From an uncultured Mordavella sp. (GTDB lineage: Bacteria > Bacillota > Clostridia > Lachnospirales > Lachnospiraceae): a stretch of DNA of 43,139 nt. Position 1 is the stretch's first letter. The number at the start of each line of letters is the position of its first letter. This document shows, in pieces, positions 15,021 through 24,361 of the stretch. The notes beneath the pieces are model-generated. The model ran no database searches. It worked only from the letters and a program-made list of their open reading frames with translations, and was not told where the DNA came from. Location of the stretch: assembly GCA_902406105.1 (NCBI GenBank), contig CABPCP010000025.1:1-43139 (forward strand). The letters run 5' to 3'. Position numbers and translations under genes: made by a program.

Positions 15021-15067
15021 TAGACAACAATACAATGAGTCGTGCTTTAGAAAGCAGGAGGAAAACT

Positions 15068-16561
15068 ATGGCATTCTATTATGACGAACCGTCCAGAACA
15101 TTTAGTGAGTATCTTTTAATCCCCGGCTATTCATCTGCGGAGTGTATCCCGTCTAAAGTCTCTTTGAAAACGCCTCTTGTGCGCTTCCGAAAGGGAGAAG
15201 AATCCCCAATATCGATCAACATTCCGATGGTATCGGCGATCATGCAGTCCGTATCTGACGACCGCATGGCGGTAGCGCTTGCCCAGGAAGGAGGTCTTTC
15301 CTTTATCTATGGATCTCAGCCCATTGAGGATCAGGCGGAAATGATCCGGAAGGTGAAGCGGTACCGGGCGGGTTTTGTAGTAAGCGATTCCAATGTATCG
15401 CCGGATATGACCCTGGCGGATGTGCTTGCGATCACAGAGAAGACGGGCCATTCTACAGTCGCGGTCACAGAGAACGGAGAGCCGGGAGGAAAGTTCCTTG
15501 GGATTGTGACCAATAAAGATTACCGGGTGAGCCGGATGGCGCCGGAGACAAAAGTAAGCGAGTTCATGACAGAGTTCTCGAAGATTGTTTACGCGGATGA
15601 GGACACAACGCTGAAAGAGGCAAATGATATCATCTGGGAACATAAGATCAACTGTCTTCCCCTGGTGAATAAGAACCAAGAATTGGTTTATCTGGTCTTC
15701 CGCAAAGACTATGATACCCATAAGAAAAATGAGAATGAGTTGATCGACAGCTCCAAGCGTTACATGGTAGGCGCTGGAATCAATACCAGAGATTACAAAG
15801 AGCGGGTTCCGGCCTTGGTAGATGCTGGGGCGGATGTGCTTTGCATCGACAGTTCAGAAGGATTCTCAGAATGGCAGAAGATGACGATTGACTATATCCG
15901 GGAACAGTATGGTGATACTGTCAAAGTAGGAGCTGGAAACGTTGTAGATGCGGAAGGATTCCGGTTTTTGGCGGATGCTGGGGCAGATTTTGTAAAGATC
16001 GGCATTGGCGGCGGAGCCATCTGTATTACCAGGGAGCAGAAGGGAATTGGCCGAGGACAGGCTACAGCATTGATCGAGGTGGCAAAAGCCAGGGATGAAT
16101 ATTACGAAGAGACTGGTATCTATGTGCCGATCTGCTCCGACGGCGGGATCGTGCATGACTACCATATTACACTTGCCTTGGCAATGGGGGCGGACTTTAT
16201 CATGCTGGGCCGGTATTTTGCCCGGTTTGACGAGAGTCCTACAAAGAGAGTCAATATCAATGGAAGCTATATGAAAGAATACTGGGGCGAGGGAAGCGCC
16301 AGAGCCAGAAACTGGCAGAGATACGATATGGGCGGAGATAAGAAGCTTTCTTTTGAAGAGGGAGTAGATTCTTTTGTTCCATATGCGGGAAGTCTGAAGA
16401 ACAATGTGAACCTGACGCTGAGCAAAGTCAAATCTACCATGTGCAACTGCGGGGCGCTGACGATCCCGGAGCTGCAGCAGAAGGCGAAGATCACGCTGGT
16501 ATCGGCTACCAGTATTGTAGAAGGCGGCGCCCATGATGTGACCCTGCGGGATAAGCGATAG
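15068..16561 (+). CDS. guaB: IMP dehydrogenase, protist-like (Tritrichomonas-type) branch
   Basis: 497 residues. It oxidises IMP to XMP with NAD, the committed step of GMP synthesis. It has an N-terminal barrel segment, a CBS pair at about residues 100-220, then the catalytic barrel with the loop [20 protein letters not shown], whose Cys is residue 319, and the mobile flap with [10 protein letters not shown] carrying the catalytic Arg. From memory, loop, flap and C-terminal segment ([21 protein letters not shown]) are nearly those of Tritrichomonas foetus IMPDH, whose catalytic residue is also Cys319, and unlike the common bacterial GIGPGSICTTR type. The start is set by GCAGGAGGAAAACT. A second, ordinary guaB elsewhere in the genome is possible. 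Confidence 0.93.
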   Translation: MAFYYDEPSRTFSEYLLIPGYSSAECIPSKVSLKTPLVRFRKGEESPISINIPMVSAIMQSVSDDRMAVALAQEGGLSFIYGSQPIEDQAEMIRKVKRYRAGFVVSDSNVSPDMTLADVLAITEKTGHSTVAVTENGEPGGKFLGIVTNKDYRVSRMAPETKVSEFMTEFSKIVYADEDTTLKEANDIIWEHKINCLPLVNKNQELVYLVFRKDYDTHKKNENELIDSSKRYMVGAGINTRDYKERVPALVDAGADVLCIDSSEGFSEWQKMTIDYIREQYGDTVKVGAGNVVDAEGFRFLADAGADFVKIGIGGGAICITREQKGIGRGQATALIEVAKARDEYYEETGIYVPICSDGGIVHDYHITLALAMGADFIMLGRYFARFDESPTKRVNINGSYMKEYWGEGSARARNWQRYDMGGDKKLSFEEGVDSFVPYAGSLKNNVNLTLSKVKSTMCNCGALTIPELQQKAKITLVSATSIVEGGAHDVTLRDKR

Positions 16562-16598
16562 GGCAGATGAGGAAATAAAGACGGATCACGCAACCGGA

Positions 16599-16636
16599 AG
16601 GCAGTCTGGAAAGAGAAACTTTTCAGACTGCCTCTT
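16599..16636 (+). terminator. Hairpin after guaB
   Basis: AGGCAGTCTG (16599-16608) pairs perfectly with CAGACTGCCT (16624-16633), with further A/T pairing inside. The downstream T-run is poor. Confidence 0.65.
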
Positions 16637-16683
16637 AGCATCCATTTGAAAGAAGATTTTGTGGAGAGAAACGCAAAGTATAG

Positions 16684-16711
16684 TTGTAAATGCGAAGTAT
16701 CATGCTATAAT
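16684..16711 (+). promoter_or_regulatory. Promoter of the methyltransferase gene
   Basis: TTGTAA (16684-16689), a 16-bp spacer and TATAAT (16706-16711), 57 bases before the chosen start at 16769. Confidence 0.5.
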
Positions 16712-16768
16712 TAAGTGTAAAAGTGTCCAATGGATTGTGAAAAACGTTGCATAATACCGGAGCGGGTC

Positions 16769-18913
16769 ATGGGGATTTACACGGGAACAGAAATGGCAAA
16801 AAAACTGAATATATCCAGATCCTATCTTTATTACCTGAAAGACCATATGGGAATTCACATAGAGACCAGAGAAGACGGGAAGATCCTCTGGACGGATGAA
16901 GTCTATGAGCAGATGGCAGATTATATTGAGAAAAACCGGCTGCCGGAGGAAGCAAAACCAGAGCAGGCGGAACCGGGATATAAAGTCATCCGGATCAATA
17001 ACCGGAGGTATCTGGGCAATAAATATAAGCTTCTGCCTTTTATCAAAGGCGTGGTGGAACAGGAGTGCAAAGATATCCATACGGTAGCGGATATCTTTGC
17101 GGGAACCGGCGCGGTAGCTTCTGCTTTTACAGACCAGAAGCTGATCACCAACGACAACATGTACAGCAACTATATCTGCCATGTGGCCTGGTTTGGCGGC
17201 GAAAGTTATTCCAAGGACAAGATCATCCGCATTATAGGAGAATATAACCGGATACAGGTGTCGGAAGACAATTATATGAGCGTGAACTTCGCGAATACTT
17301 ATTTTGATTTGGAGGACTGCCGGAAGATAGGATTTATCCGGGAAGATATTGAGGAAAAATACCGGGCCGGAGAAATCAACGGAAGAGAGCGGGCGCTTTT
17401 GATCACCTCTCTCTTGTACGGAATCGATAAGATCGCCAATACCTGCGGCCATTATGATGCGTACCGGAAAGGGGCCGCTTTTGAGCGGCATTTGGAATTA
17501 GGGGTTCCGGAGCCGGAAGAAGAATTAAATGAGCATAACGTCTGTTTTCAAATGGATGCCAATGAGCTTGTGGGGAAATTAGACGTGGATCTGGTGTATA
17601 TTGATCCGCCTTATAATTCCAGGCAGTACTGTGACGCTTACCACCTTTTAGAAAATGTAGCCTGCTGGGAGAAGCCGGAAGTATTTGGGGCGGCAAGGAA
17701 GATGGACCGTTCCGGGTTGAAAAGCGACTATTGTACCAAGAAGGCGGCCTGCGCGTTTGAAGAGTTGATAGAAGCCATCCATGCCAAATATATTCTGCTT
17801 TCTTACAACAATATGGCGGAAAAAGGAAATGACCGGTCTAACGCCAAGATCAGCGATGCGGACATTCTGCGGATCTTAGAAAAAAAAGGAAGGGTAAAGG
17901 TATTCTCAGAGGATCATAAAGCTTTTTCCACGGGGAAATCGGATATCCAGGAGAACCAGGAACGGCTGTTTTTGTGCCAGTGTTTTGAGGATGGGAAAGA
18001 AGTGATCCCTTCGCCTTTGAACTATACGGGAGGCAAGTACCGGCTTCTGCCCCAGATCCTGCCCTATTTTCCAAAAGAGATGGATCAAATGGTGGACCTC
18101 TTCTGCGGAGGCTGCAATGTAGGGATCAATGTGTCCTGCGGTAAAGTGCTGTTTAATGATTCCAGCGAATGTCTGATCGGACTGCTCAAAACCTTCCAGA
18201 AGCTCCCGCAGGAAGAGATCCATGAAAGGATCCTGAGGATCATTGGAGAATACGGACTTTCCATGTCCAGCAGCCATGACTATGAATACTATAACTGCAA
18301 TAGCTCCGGCGGCCTGGCGCCTTATAATAAAGAAAGATTTCTAAAACTTCGGGAGGATTTCAACGCCAGGGAAGAAAAAGATGAAGAATACTATCTTATG
18401 CTGTATGTATTGATCGTCTTTTCCTTCAACAATCAGCTTCGGTTTAACCGGAAAGGAGAATACAATCTTCCCGTAGGAAAGAGAGATTATAACCAGAAAT
18501 TGCAAAAGAAACTGGCGGCATTTATTCACCGGATCCATTCCGGAGATTATACCTTTGTGAACCAGGACTTCCGCAAGATTTCCCTGGACGGGTTTACGAA
18601 GGACAGTTTTTTCTATGTGGACCCGCCCTACCTGATCACCTGCGCCACCTATAACGAGCAAGGGGGATGGACGCGGCAGGATGAACGGGATCTTCTGGCC
18701 TATCTGGAAGAGGCGGACCAAAGAGGAATCCGGTTTGCGCTGTCCAATGTACTGGAAAGCAAAGGCAGGAAAAATGAGATCCTGGAAGCTTGGATCAAAG
18801 AACACCGCCAGTTCCGGGTGATCCCGTTGGATTATGGCTATGGAAATTCCAGTTACCATGGGAAAAACAGGAAGAGCAGGACCAAGGAGGTCTTGGTGGT
18901 TAATTTTACATGA
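16769..18913 (+). CDS. Fused double N6-adenine DNA methyltransferase, M.FokI-like
   Basis: 714 residues. Residues 1-60 look like a MerR- or Xis-type helix-turn-helix (GTEMAKKLNISRSYLYYLKDH). Two D12-class adenine methyltransferase domains follow. The first has RRYLGNKYKLLPFI, the AdoMet site DIFAGTGAVA (about 107) and DPPYNSRQY (about 278). The second has NYTGGKYRLLPQI (about 417), DLFCGGCNVG (about 443) and VDPPYL (about 617). This arrangement is that of M.FokI, where each half methylates one strand of an asymmetric type IIS site. No restriction nuclease lies beside it, so it is either an orphan or its partner was lost. The start at 16769 follows GGAG; an upstream ATG at 16730 lacks a site. 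Confidence 0.88.
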   Translation: MGIYTGTEMAKKLNISRSYLYYLKDHMGIHIETREDGKILWTDEVYEQMADYIEKNRLPEEAKPEQAEPGYKVIRINNRRYLGNKYKLLPFIKGVVEQECKDIHTVADIFAGTGAVASAFTDQKLITNDNMYSNYICHVAWFGGESYSKDKIIRIIGEYNRIQVSEDNYMSVNFANTYFDLEDCRKIGFIREDIEEKYRAGEINGRERALLITSLLYGIDKIANTCGHYDAYRKGAAFERHLELGVPEPEEELNEHNVCFQMDANELVGKLDVDLVYIDPPYNSRQYCDAYHLLENVACWEKPEVFGAARKMDRSGLKSDYCTKKAACAFEELIEAIHAKYILLSYNNMAEKGNDRSNAKISDADILRILEKKGRVKVFSEDHKAFSTGKSDIQENQERLFLCQCFEDGKEVIPSPLNYTGGKYRLLPQILPYFPKEMDQMVDLFCGGCNVGINVSCGKVLFNDSSECLIGLLKTFQKLPQEEIHERILRIIGEYGLSMSSSHDYEYYNCNSSGGLAPYNKERFLKLREDFNAREEKDEEYYLMLYVLIVFSFNNQLRFNRKGEYNLPVGKRDYNQKLQKKLAAFIHRIHSGDYTFVNQDFRKISLDGFTKDSFFYVDPPYLITCATYNEQGGWTRQDERDLLAYLEEADQRGIRFALSNVLESKGRKNEILEAWIKEHRQFRVIPLDYGYGNSSYHGKNRKSRTKEVLVVNFT

Positions 18914-18997
18914 TTTTAACGGGAGAAGGACTGGGAATTTACGTTTGGGACGTATACTGACAGAGTTAGACATACACAGTGAAAAGGAGGAGCGGAG

Positions 18998-19792
18998 ATG
19001 CCAGCGGTATATGCGCACTATAGATTCGGAGCAAAAGTATCCAGGAAACTGGAAGGGGATTTAAAGGAAATCGTGACAAAATATCATCCCCAGTTTGCCA
19101 TTGGACTTCAAGGGCCGGATATTTTCTTTTTTTATCGGCCTTTTGGGAAAAATGCGATCATAAAATACGGGAACCACTTGCATGAGATTCCGGCCAGAAG
19201 CTTTTTCGAGCATGGCCTTAAGGTGGTGCGGGAAAAAGGGAGAGACAGCAGGGAATACGCATATCTGCTGGGATTCCTCTGCCACTTTATCCTGGACAGC
19301 GAGTGCCATCCTTATGTCAATGAAATGATCGAGAAGATCCATGTGCAGCACTTGGAGATTGAAGAAGAGTTTGAGAAGAAACTTCTTAGGCTGGATGGAA
19401 AAGATCCGTTCGCCTATGAGACGGCCAGGCTGATTCCAACGGACCAAGCCACCGCCCAGGCGGCCAGTTCGTTCTATGAAGGAATTTCACCGGAGACGGC
19501 GCGCTGCTGTCTTCGATGGATGAAGCGGATCAAAAGGCTGCTTACCACACCGGGGGAGGCCAAATTCCAGATTTTGAATACACTGATGAAGGCCGGCGGC
19601 GGGAAATATCCTTATTATAAAGGACTTTTGACTCAGCGAACAGATAATATGAAATGTGAAGGGACGAATCTGGGGCTGTGGAAAAGGTTTTTAGGCGCTG
19701 AAGAGGTGGCTGTTTCTATGATCAGGAATTTGGATGAAAGTCTGAGAGAGGAAGCAAAACTCAGTGAACGGTTCGACCGTACATTTGAATAG
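18998..19792 (+). CDS. Zinc-dependent phospholipase C family protein
   Basis: 264 residues, start after AAAAGGAGGAGCGGAG. The conserved His and Asp residues of the family, which bind three zinc ions, are seen in VYAHYRFG, ALQGPDIFFF-like GLQGPDIFF, NHLHEI, FCHFILDSECHPYV and related stretches. No signal peptide is visible, unlike secreted clostridial alpha toxin, so it is probably a cytoplasmic relative common in Lachnospiraceae. The substrate is unknown. Its gene lies 84 bases after the methyltransferase gene, and nothing in it suggests nuclease activity. Confidence 0.8.
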   Translation: MPAVYAHYRFGAKVSRKLEGDLKEIVTKYHPQFAIGLQGPDIFFFYRPFGKNAIIKYGNHLHEIPARSFFEHGLKVVREKGRDSREYAYLLGFLCHFILDSECHPYVNEMIEKIHVQHLEIEEEFEKKLLRLDGKDPFAYETARLIPTDQATAQAASSFYEGISPETARCCLRWMKRIKRLLTTPGEAKFQILNTLMKAGGGKYPYYKGLLTQRTDNMKCEGTNLGLWKRFLGAEEVAVSMIRNLDESLREEAKLSERFDRTFE

Positions 19793-19835
19793 ATCTGACA
19801 GAAACTGTGAATAAATAGAGAGCGAGAGGGAACGA

Positions 19836-21083
19836 ATGGAGAAGATAAAACTGACAAGATTAGAAAAATATTGGATCCTATATGATGTGGGGAATTCAGC
19901 GTTTACCCTGCTGATCTCTACGATCATTCCAATCTATTTTAATTATCTGGCGGGAAACGCGGGGATTTCAGAAGTGGATTATCTGGCGTACTGGGGATAT
20001 GCCGCATCTTTGGCGACGGTAATCGTGGCGCTGATCGGCCCGATTCTTGGAACGATCGCGGACACCCAGAATTATAAAAAACCGCTGTTCGCTGCCAGCA
20101 TGATGGTGGGAGTGATTGGATGCGCCGCCCTCTCTCTGCCTGCTTCCTGGATTTTGTTTCTGGCAGTGTTTGTGATCGCCAGAGTGGGCTACAGCTCCAG
20201 TCTGATCTTCTATGACTCTATGCTGGTGGATGTAACAGAGCCGGAGCGGATGGACACGGTGTCGTCACACGGTTATGCCTGGGGATATATTGGAAGCTGT
20301 ATTCCGTTTATTATCTCGCTGGTTTTTGTCTTGATGTATGAGAGTCTTGGTATTACCATGCAGATGGCTATGGCGATCGCGTTCTTCCTGAACGCGGCCT
20401 GGTGGGTGTTGGTGACAATTCCGCTGTTTCGCAATTATCAGCAGAAAAATTATGCCCAGAAGCCGGCGAGTCCGGTGAGAGACAGCTTCCGCCGGCTGGC
20501 GGGGACTCTTCGGGATGTGAAGAAGGAAAAGCATATTTTCTTGTATCTGCTGGCGTTTTTCTTCTTTATTGACGGAGTCTATACGATCATAGAGATGGCG
20601 ACTGCCTATGGAAGCGCCCTTGGGCTGGATTCCACTGGACTCTTGCTGGCGCTTCTGGTGACGCAGATTGTGGCGTTCCCCTGCGCGCTGATCTTCTCAA
20701 AATTGTCGAAGCGCCAGGAGACGACTCGTCTGATCAAAATCTGTATCCTGGCTTATACGGGAATCGCTCTTTTTGCGATCCAGTTGGATAAACAATGGGA
20801 ATTCTGGTTTCTGGCGGTAATGGTGGGGATGTTCCAGGGCGCGATCCAGGCCCTGTCCAGGTCTTATTTCGCCAAGATTATTCCTTCGGAGAAGTCTGGA
20901 GAATATTTTGGGATCTATGATATCTGCGGGAAAGGGGCCTCCTTCATGGGAACGACTCTGGTGGGGATCGTGGCTCAGATTACAGATGCCGCCAACGCGG
21001 GAGTGGCGGTTATCGCGGTCCTGTTTGTGATTGGATTTGTGCTGTTTGGCAAAGCGGCAAAATATAAAACGGTCCAGAGCTGA
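19836..21083 (+). CDS. MFS transporter, UMF1 (Atg22-like) family
   Basis: 415 residues with about twelve membrane segments. The N-terminus EKYWILYDVGNSAFTLLIST is the hallmark of the UMF1/Vps22 (Atg22-like) branch, with the A-motif-like loop GTIADTQNYKKP after segment 3. The ribosome site is GAGAGGGA. Bacterial members have unknown substrates; yeast Atg22 exports amino acids from vacuoles. It ends at a bidirectional terminator shared with the convergent CNNM gene. Confidence 0.87.
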   Translation: MEKIKLTRLEKYWILYDVGNSAFTLLISTIIPIYFNYLAGNAGISEVDYLAYWGYAASLATVIVALIGPILGTIADTQNYKKPLFAASMMVGVIGCAALSLPASWILFLAVFVIARVGYSSSLIFYDSMLVDVTEPERMDTVSSHGYAWGYIGSCIPFIISLVFVLMYESLGITMQMAMAIAFFLNAAWWVLVTIPLFRNYQQKNYAQKPASPVRDSFRRLAGTLRDVKKEKHIFLYLLAFFFFIDGVYTIIEMATAYGSALGLDSTGLLLALLVTQIVAFPCALIFSKLSKRQETTRLIKICILAYTGIALFAIQLDKQWEFWFLAVMVGMFQGAIQALSRSYFAKIIPSEKSGEYFGIYDICGKGASFMGTTLVGIVAQITDAANAGVAVIAVLFVIGFVLFGKAAKYKTVQS

Positions 21084-21102
21084 TAAACTCTGAACCGTTT
21101 TT
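21060..21102. terminator. Bidirectional terminator between convergent genes
   Basis: AAAACGGTCCAGAG pairs with CTCTGAACCGTTTT around an 8-nt loop, with A and T runs on the two sides, serving both the MFS and CNNM genes. Confidence 0.85.
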
Positions 21103-21104
21103 AT

Positions 21105-22388
21105 CTATGCTTCTTGAAGCGGCTCTTCTGTTTGGGGTTCCGGAAGATAAATGTGCACCCGCTCGATCCGGTTTTTGTCTAAAGATTCAACGACCAGACG
21201 GATTCCTGTTTCTGTAGATACGGAATCCCCCGTTGCCGGGAAGCGGTCCAGCTGTTCGATGATGAACCCGCCAAGAGAATCATATTCTTCCGATTCCAGA
21301 TTAAGTCCAAGGATATCGTCCAAGTCCTCCAGATTGATGGCGCCTTCTACCAGATACTCCCGTTCGCTCAGTTTCTGAAGATAATCGGATTCTTCATCTT
21401 CATCATATTCATCATGGATTTCTCCTACGATTTCCTCCAAAATATCCTCCAGCGTGATCAGACCGGAAGGATCGCCGTATTCATCTAAGACAATGGCGAT
21501 GTTGAAAGAAGCCTGGCGCATCTCTACCAGCAGCTCGGAGATGCTTTTGTATTCATAAGTAAAGTAAGCTTCTCTCAGGATATTGCGGACGTGGAAATCT
21601 CCGGTGTTATCGAAAAGGAGCAGGTCTTTCATATTGATGGTGCCAATGATGTTGTCGGTGGTATCCTCGAACACGGGAAGCCGGGTATACCTGTCCTCCC
21701 GGTAGATTGCCAGCAGCTCCTCGTAGGTGCTGTTTACATCGGCAAATGTTACATGGACGCGCGGAACCATAACATCCTTGGCAATGGCGTCTCCAAGATC
21801 CACCACGTTATAGATCATTTCTTTTTCGTCAGACTCAATGACTCCGTCCTCATGACTGACATCAACGATGGTGCGCAGGTCTTCTTCTGTGACGGTTTTG
21901 TTTTTGACCTTTGAGTTAATGTGAAGAAGAGATAGGATTCCCATGGATAAGCCGTTGATCACAAAGATGACCGGAGTCATAAGCTTCATGAAGATACGGA
22001 TCACCGGCGCATAGTAAAGAGCCATTTTGTCCGCATGGATGGTTGCGGTGGTTTTGGGCGTGATCTCTCCGAAAAGAAGGATCAGGACTGTTATGATGCC
22101 GCTTGCGAGGGCAACCATGGAGCCGCCGAATTTATATGCGATAGTAGTTGTAAGAGAAGCGGCAGACAGATTGACGATATTGTTGCCGATCAAAATGGCG
22201 CTGAGCATTTTTCCGGAGTTGTCTGTAACTTCCAGAACTGCCTGAGCGCGTTTGCTGCCCTCTTCAGCCAGACCGCGCATACGAAGTTTGTTAGATGTGG
22301 TAAGGGCAGTCTCCGCGGAGGAGAAAAAGGCAGAAAAAGCCAGTAAGATAACAAGGATTAAAATTTGTATGACATCATTTGGGTCCAA
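21105..22388 (-). CDS. CNNM/HlyC-CorC family protein (DUF21, CBS pair, CorC)
   Basis: 427 residues. The DUF21 membrane domain (VILLAFSAFFSSAETALTTSNK, about four segments) is followed by a CBS pair (VMVPRVHVTF and LPVFEDTTDNIIGTINMKDLL) and the C-terminal CorC/HlyC domain (EEYDSLGGFIIEQLDRFP). The family includes Mg2+ or Co2+ exporters such as CorC and MpfA, and the old hemolysin label is misleading. I chose TTG at 22386-22388 (product begins MDPNDVIQI, as in relatives) with AAAGGAG upstream; an ATG at 22436 would add 16 residues but lacks a site. Confidence 0.88.
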   Translation of the reverse strand: MDPNDVIQILILVILLAFSAFFSSAETALTTSNKLRMRGLAEEGSKRAQAVLEVTDNSGKMLSAILIGNNIVNLSAASLTTTIAYKFGGSMVALASGIITVLILLFGEITPKTTATIHADKMALYYAPVIRIFMKLMTPVIFVINGLSMGILSLLHINSKVKNKTVTEEDLRTIVDVSHEDGVIESDEKEMIYNVVDLGDAIAKDVMVPRVHVTFADVNSTYEELLAIYREDRYTRLPVFEDTTDNIIGTINMKDLLLFDNTGDFHVRNILREAYFTYEYKSISELLVEMRQASFNIAIVLDEYGDPSGLITLEDILEEIVGEIHDEYDEDEESDYLQKLSEREYLVEGAINLEDLDDILGLNLESEEYDSLGGFIIEQLDRFPATGDSVSTETGIRLVVESLDKNRIERVHIYLPEPQTEEPLQEA

Positions 22389-22460
22389 AAATCGTTCAAC
22401 TCCTTTTTTGACCTTAGTATCATGAATATACCGCATTTTCGTTTATTTTGCAAGTGTGCG

Positions 22461-22489
22461 TTGAATTCAGAGAAGGTTTCGTGTATGAT
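22461..22489 (+). promoter_or_regulatory. Promoter of the murB-rapZ-whiA-crh operon
   Basis: TTGAAT (22461-22466), a 17-bp spacer and TATGAT (22484-22489), 37 bases before murB. Confidence 0.6.
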
Positions 22490-22525
22490 GTAAAGATGGA
22501 AGTTGAATAAGGAGAATATGAATTT

Positions 22526-23437
22526 ATGGATCAGAAATTCTACAGCCGGCTGGCAAAGATCCTGCCGGAGAATAGAATCATGAAAGAGGAACCTATGCGG
22601 CTTCACACCACATTCCGGGCGGGAGGTCCGGCCCGTTTTTTTGTTGTGCCGGAGACGGCGCAGCAGCTGCGGCAAATAGTCCGCTGCTGTCAGGAAGAAG
22701 AAGTCGCTTACTATATTATTGGAAATGGCAGCAACCTTCTGGTGTCCGACCAGGGCTATGAAGGAGTGGTCATTCAGATTTTCCGGGAGATGAACCGGAT
22801 CGAAGTCCAGGGAGAAGTGATCACAGCCCAGGCGGGGGCGCTGCTGTCGGCAGTGGCGGCGCGGGCGCTGGAAGCGGGACTTACCGGATTTGAATTCGCG
22901 GCTGGAATCCCTGGAACACTGGGAGGGGCCTGCGTGATGAACGCTGGGGCTTACGGCGGAGAGATGAAGGATGTTTTGAAAGAAGTACAGGTCCTGACCC
23001 GTCAGGGTGAGATCATAACGCTTCAAAAAGAGCAGCTGGAAATGGGATATCGGACCAGTGTGATCGCGCGGGAGCAGTATATCGTCCTGGAGGCCGCGAT
23101 CAAACTGGAGAAAGGAGACGTCCAGGCAATCCGGGATAGAATGGAAGACTTGAAGAATCGCCGGGTGACGAAACAGCCTCTGGAATATCCGAGCGCCGGA
23201 AGTACCTTCAAGAGACCGGAAGGATATTTCGCGGGGAAGCTGATCCAGGACGCGGGGCTTAGGGGGTTCCAGGTAGGAGGAGCTCAAGTGTCAGAAAAGC
23301 ACTGTGGATTTGTGATCAATAAAGATCATGCGACAGCCGGAGAGATCAATGAATTGATCCGCCAGATCCAGGAGAAAGTAAAAGAGGATTCCGGCGTGGA
23401 GCTGGAGACGGAGGTAAAGCGTCTGGGAAAATTCTGA
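22526..23437 (+). CDS. murB: UDP-N-acetylenolpyruvoylglucosamine reductase
   Basis: 303 residues. It reduces UDP-GlcNAc-enolpyruvate to UDP-MurNAc with NADPH and FAD, the second step of peptidoglycan precursor synthesis in the cytoplasm. FAD-binding motifs are TTFRAGGPA, IIGNGSNLLV and AGIPGTLGGACVMNAGAYGGEM; the catalytic Ser is in YPSAGSTFKRP, and the C-terminal Glu lies in GVELETEVKRLG. This is a type II MurB by length. GGAG lies eleven bases before the ATG. First gene of the block with rapZ, whiA and crh. Confidence 0.96.
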   Translation: MDQKFYSRLAKILPENRIMKEEPMRLHTTFRAGGPARFFVVPETAQQLRQIVRCCQEEEVAYYIIGNGSNLLVSDQGYEGVVIQIFREMNRIEVQGEVITAQAGALLSAVAARALEAGLTGFEFAAGIPGTLGGACVMNAGAYGGEMKDVLKEVQVLTRQGEIITLQKEQLEMGYRTSVIAREQYIVLEAAIKLEKGDVQAIRDRMEDLKNRRVTKQPLEYPSAGSTFKRPEGYFAGKLIQDAGLRGFQVGGAQVSEKHCGFVINKDHATAGEINELIRQIQEKVKEDSGVELETEVKRLGKF

Positions 23438-23470
23438 GATAGGATAATGGGATAAAAGAGGGGGATCGGG

Positions 23471-24352
23471 ATGAGATTTGTGATTGTAACAGGAATGTCG
23501 GGAGCAGGAAAGACAACGGCTTTAAAGATGTTGGAAGACATGGGATATTTTTGCGTGGACAATCTCCCGGTCCCGCTGATTCCAAAGCTGGCGGAACTGC
23601 TCACCGTCAGCGGGGCAGAAGTAAATAAGGCCGCGCTTGGAGTGGATATCAGGAGCGGACAGAGTTTTGGCGAATTGGAGCGGGTACTGGACGAGATGGA
23701 CGCCATGGAGATCAAATATGAGATCCTATATTTGGAATCCAGCGATGACGTACTGGTAAAGCGCTACAAAGAAACTCGGCGTTTTCACCCATTATCCGGC
23801 AGCAGCGGGCGTGTGGACGAGGGAATCCGAAAGGAGCGGGAGCGGCTGGGGTTCCTTAAGAAAAAAGCAGATTATCTGGTAGACACCAGCCATATGCTTA
23901 CCAGAGAGCTGAAAAAGGAATTGAATAAAATATTCGTCTTGAACAAAGAATATAAGAATCTGTATATCACGGTGCTGTCCTTTGGCTTTAAATATGGAAT
24001 CCCAGCGGACGCGGATCTGGTGTTTGATGTTCGGTTTCTGCCCAATCCCTACTATATTGAAGAACTCCGCCCCAAGAACGGAAACGATAAAGAAGTCAGG
24101 GACTATGTTATGGAAAACGAAAAGGCCGGAGTTTTTCTGAAAAAGCTGATAGATATGGTGGAATTTTTGATTCCCAACTATATTATAGAAGGGAAAACAC
24201 AGCTCGTGATCGGGATCGGGTGTACGGGGGGAAAACACCGTTCGGTAACATTGGCGAACGAACTGTTTACCGCTCTGGAGCAGGCGGAAGCGTATGGAAT
24301 CCGGATCGAGCACCGGGATATTGGGAAAGACGCGATCACAAAAGCAAGGTAG
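23471..24352 (+). CDS. rapZ: RapZ/YvcJ-family nucleotide-binding protein
   Basis: 293 residues. Walker A is GMSGAGKT (residues 8-15), the middle has VDIRSGQSF and RRFHPL, and the C-terminal domain has SFGFKYGIPADADLVFDVRFLPNP and IGIGCTGGKHRSV. In E. coli RapZ is the RNase E adaptor for GlmZ and senses glucosamine-6-phosphate; in Firmicutes the YvcJ homologue binds and hydrolyses nucleotides and its RNA role is unclear. It sits between murB and whiA, linking cell-wall precursor supply and division. Confidence 0.95.
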   Translation: MRFVIVTGMSGAGKTTALKMLEDMGYFCVDNLPVPLIPKLAELLTVSGAEVNKAALGVDIRSGQSFGELERVLDEMDAMEIKYEILYLESSDDVLVKRYKETRRFHPLSGSSGRVDEGIRKERERLGFLKKKADYLVDTSHMLTRELKKELNKIFVLNKEYKNLYITVLSFGFKYGIPADADLVFDVRFLPNPYYIEELRPKNGNDKEVRDYVMENEKAGVFLKKLIDMVEFLIPNYIIEGKTQLVIGIGCTGGKHRSVTLANELFTALEQAEAYGIRIEHRDIGKDAITKAR

Positions 24353-24361
24353 GGACCAGAC

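Noticed and set aside
14969..15067. N-terminal extension of IMP dehydrogenase
   Set aside because: The extra 33 residues have no family counterpart; the AGGAGG site and family N-terminus support 15068.
22358..23287. 309-residue frame on the minus strand opposite murB
   Set aside because: It mirrors murB codons, has no family motif and no ribosome site; murB is unmistakable.
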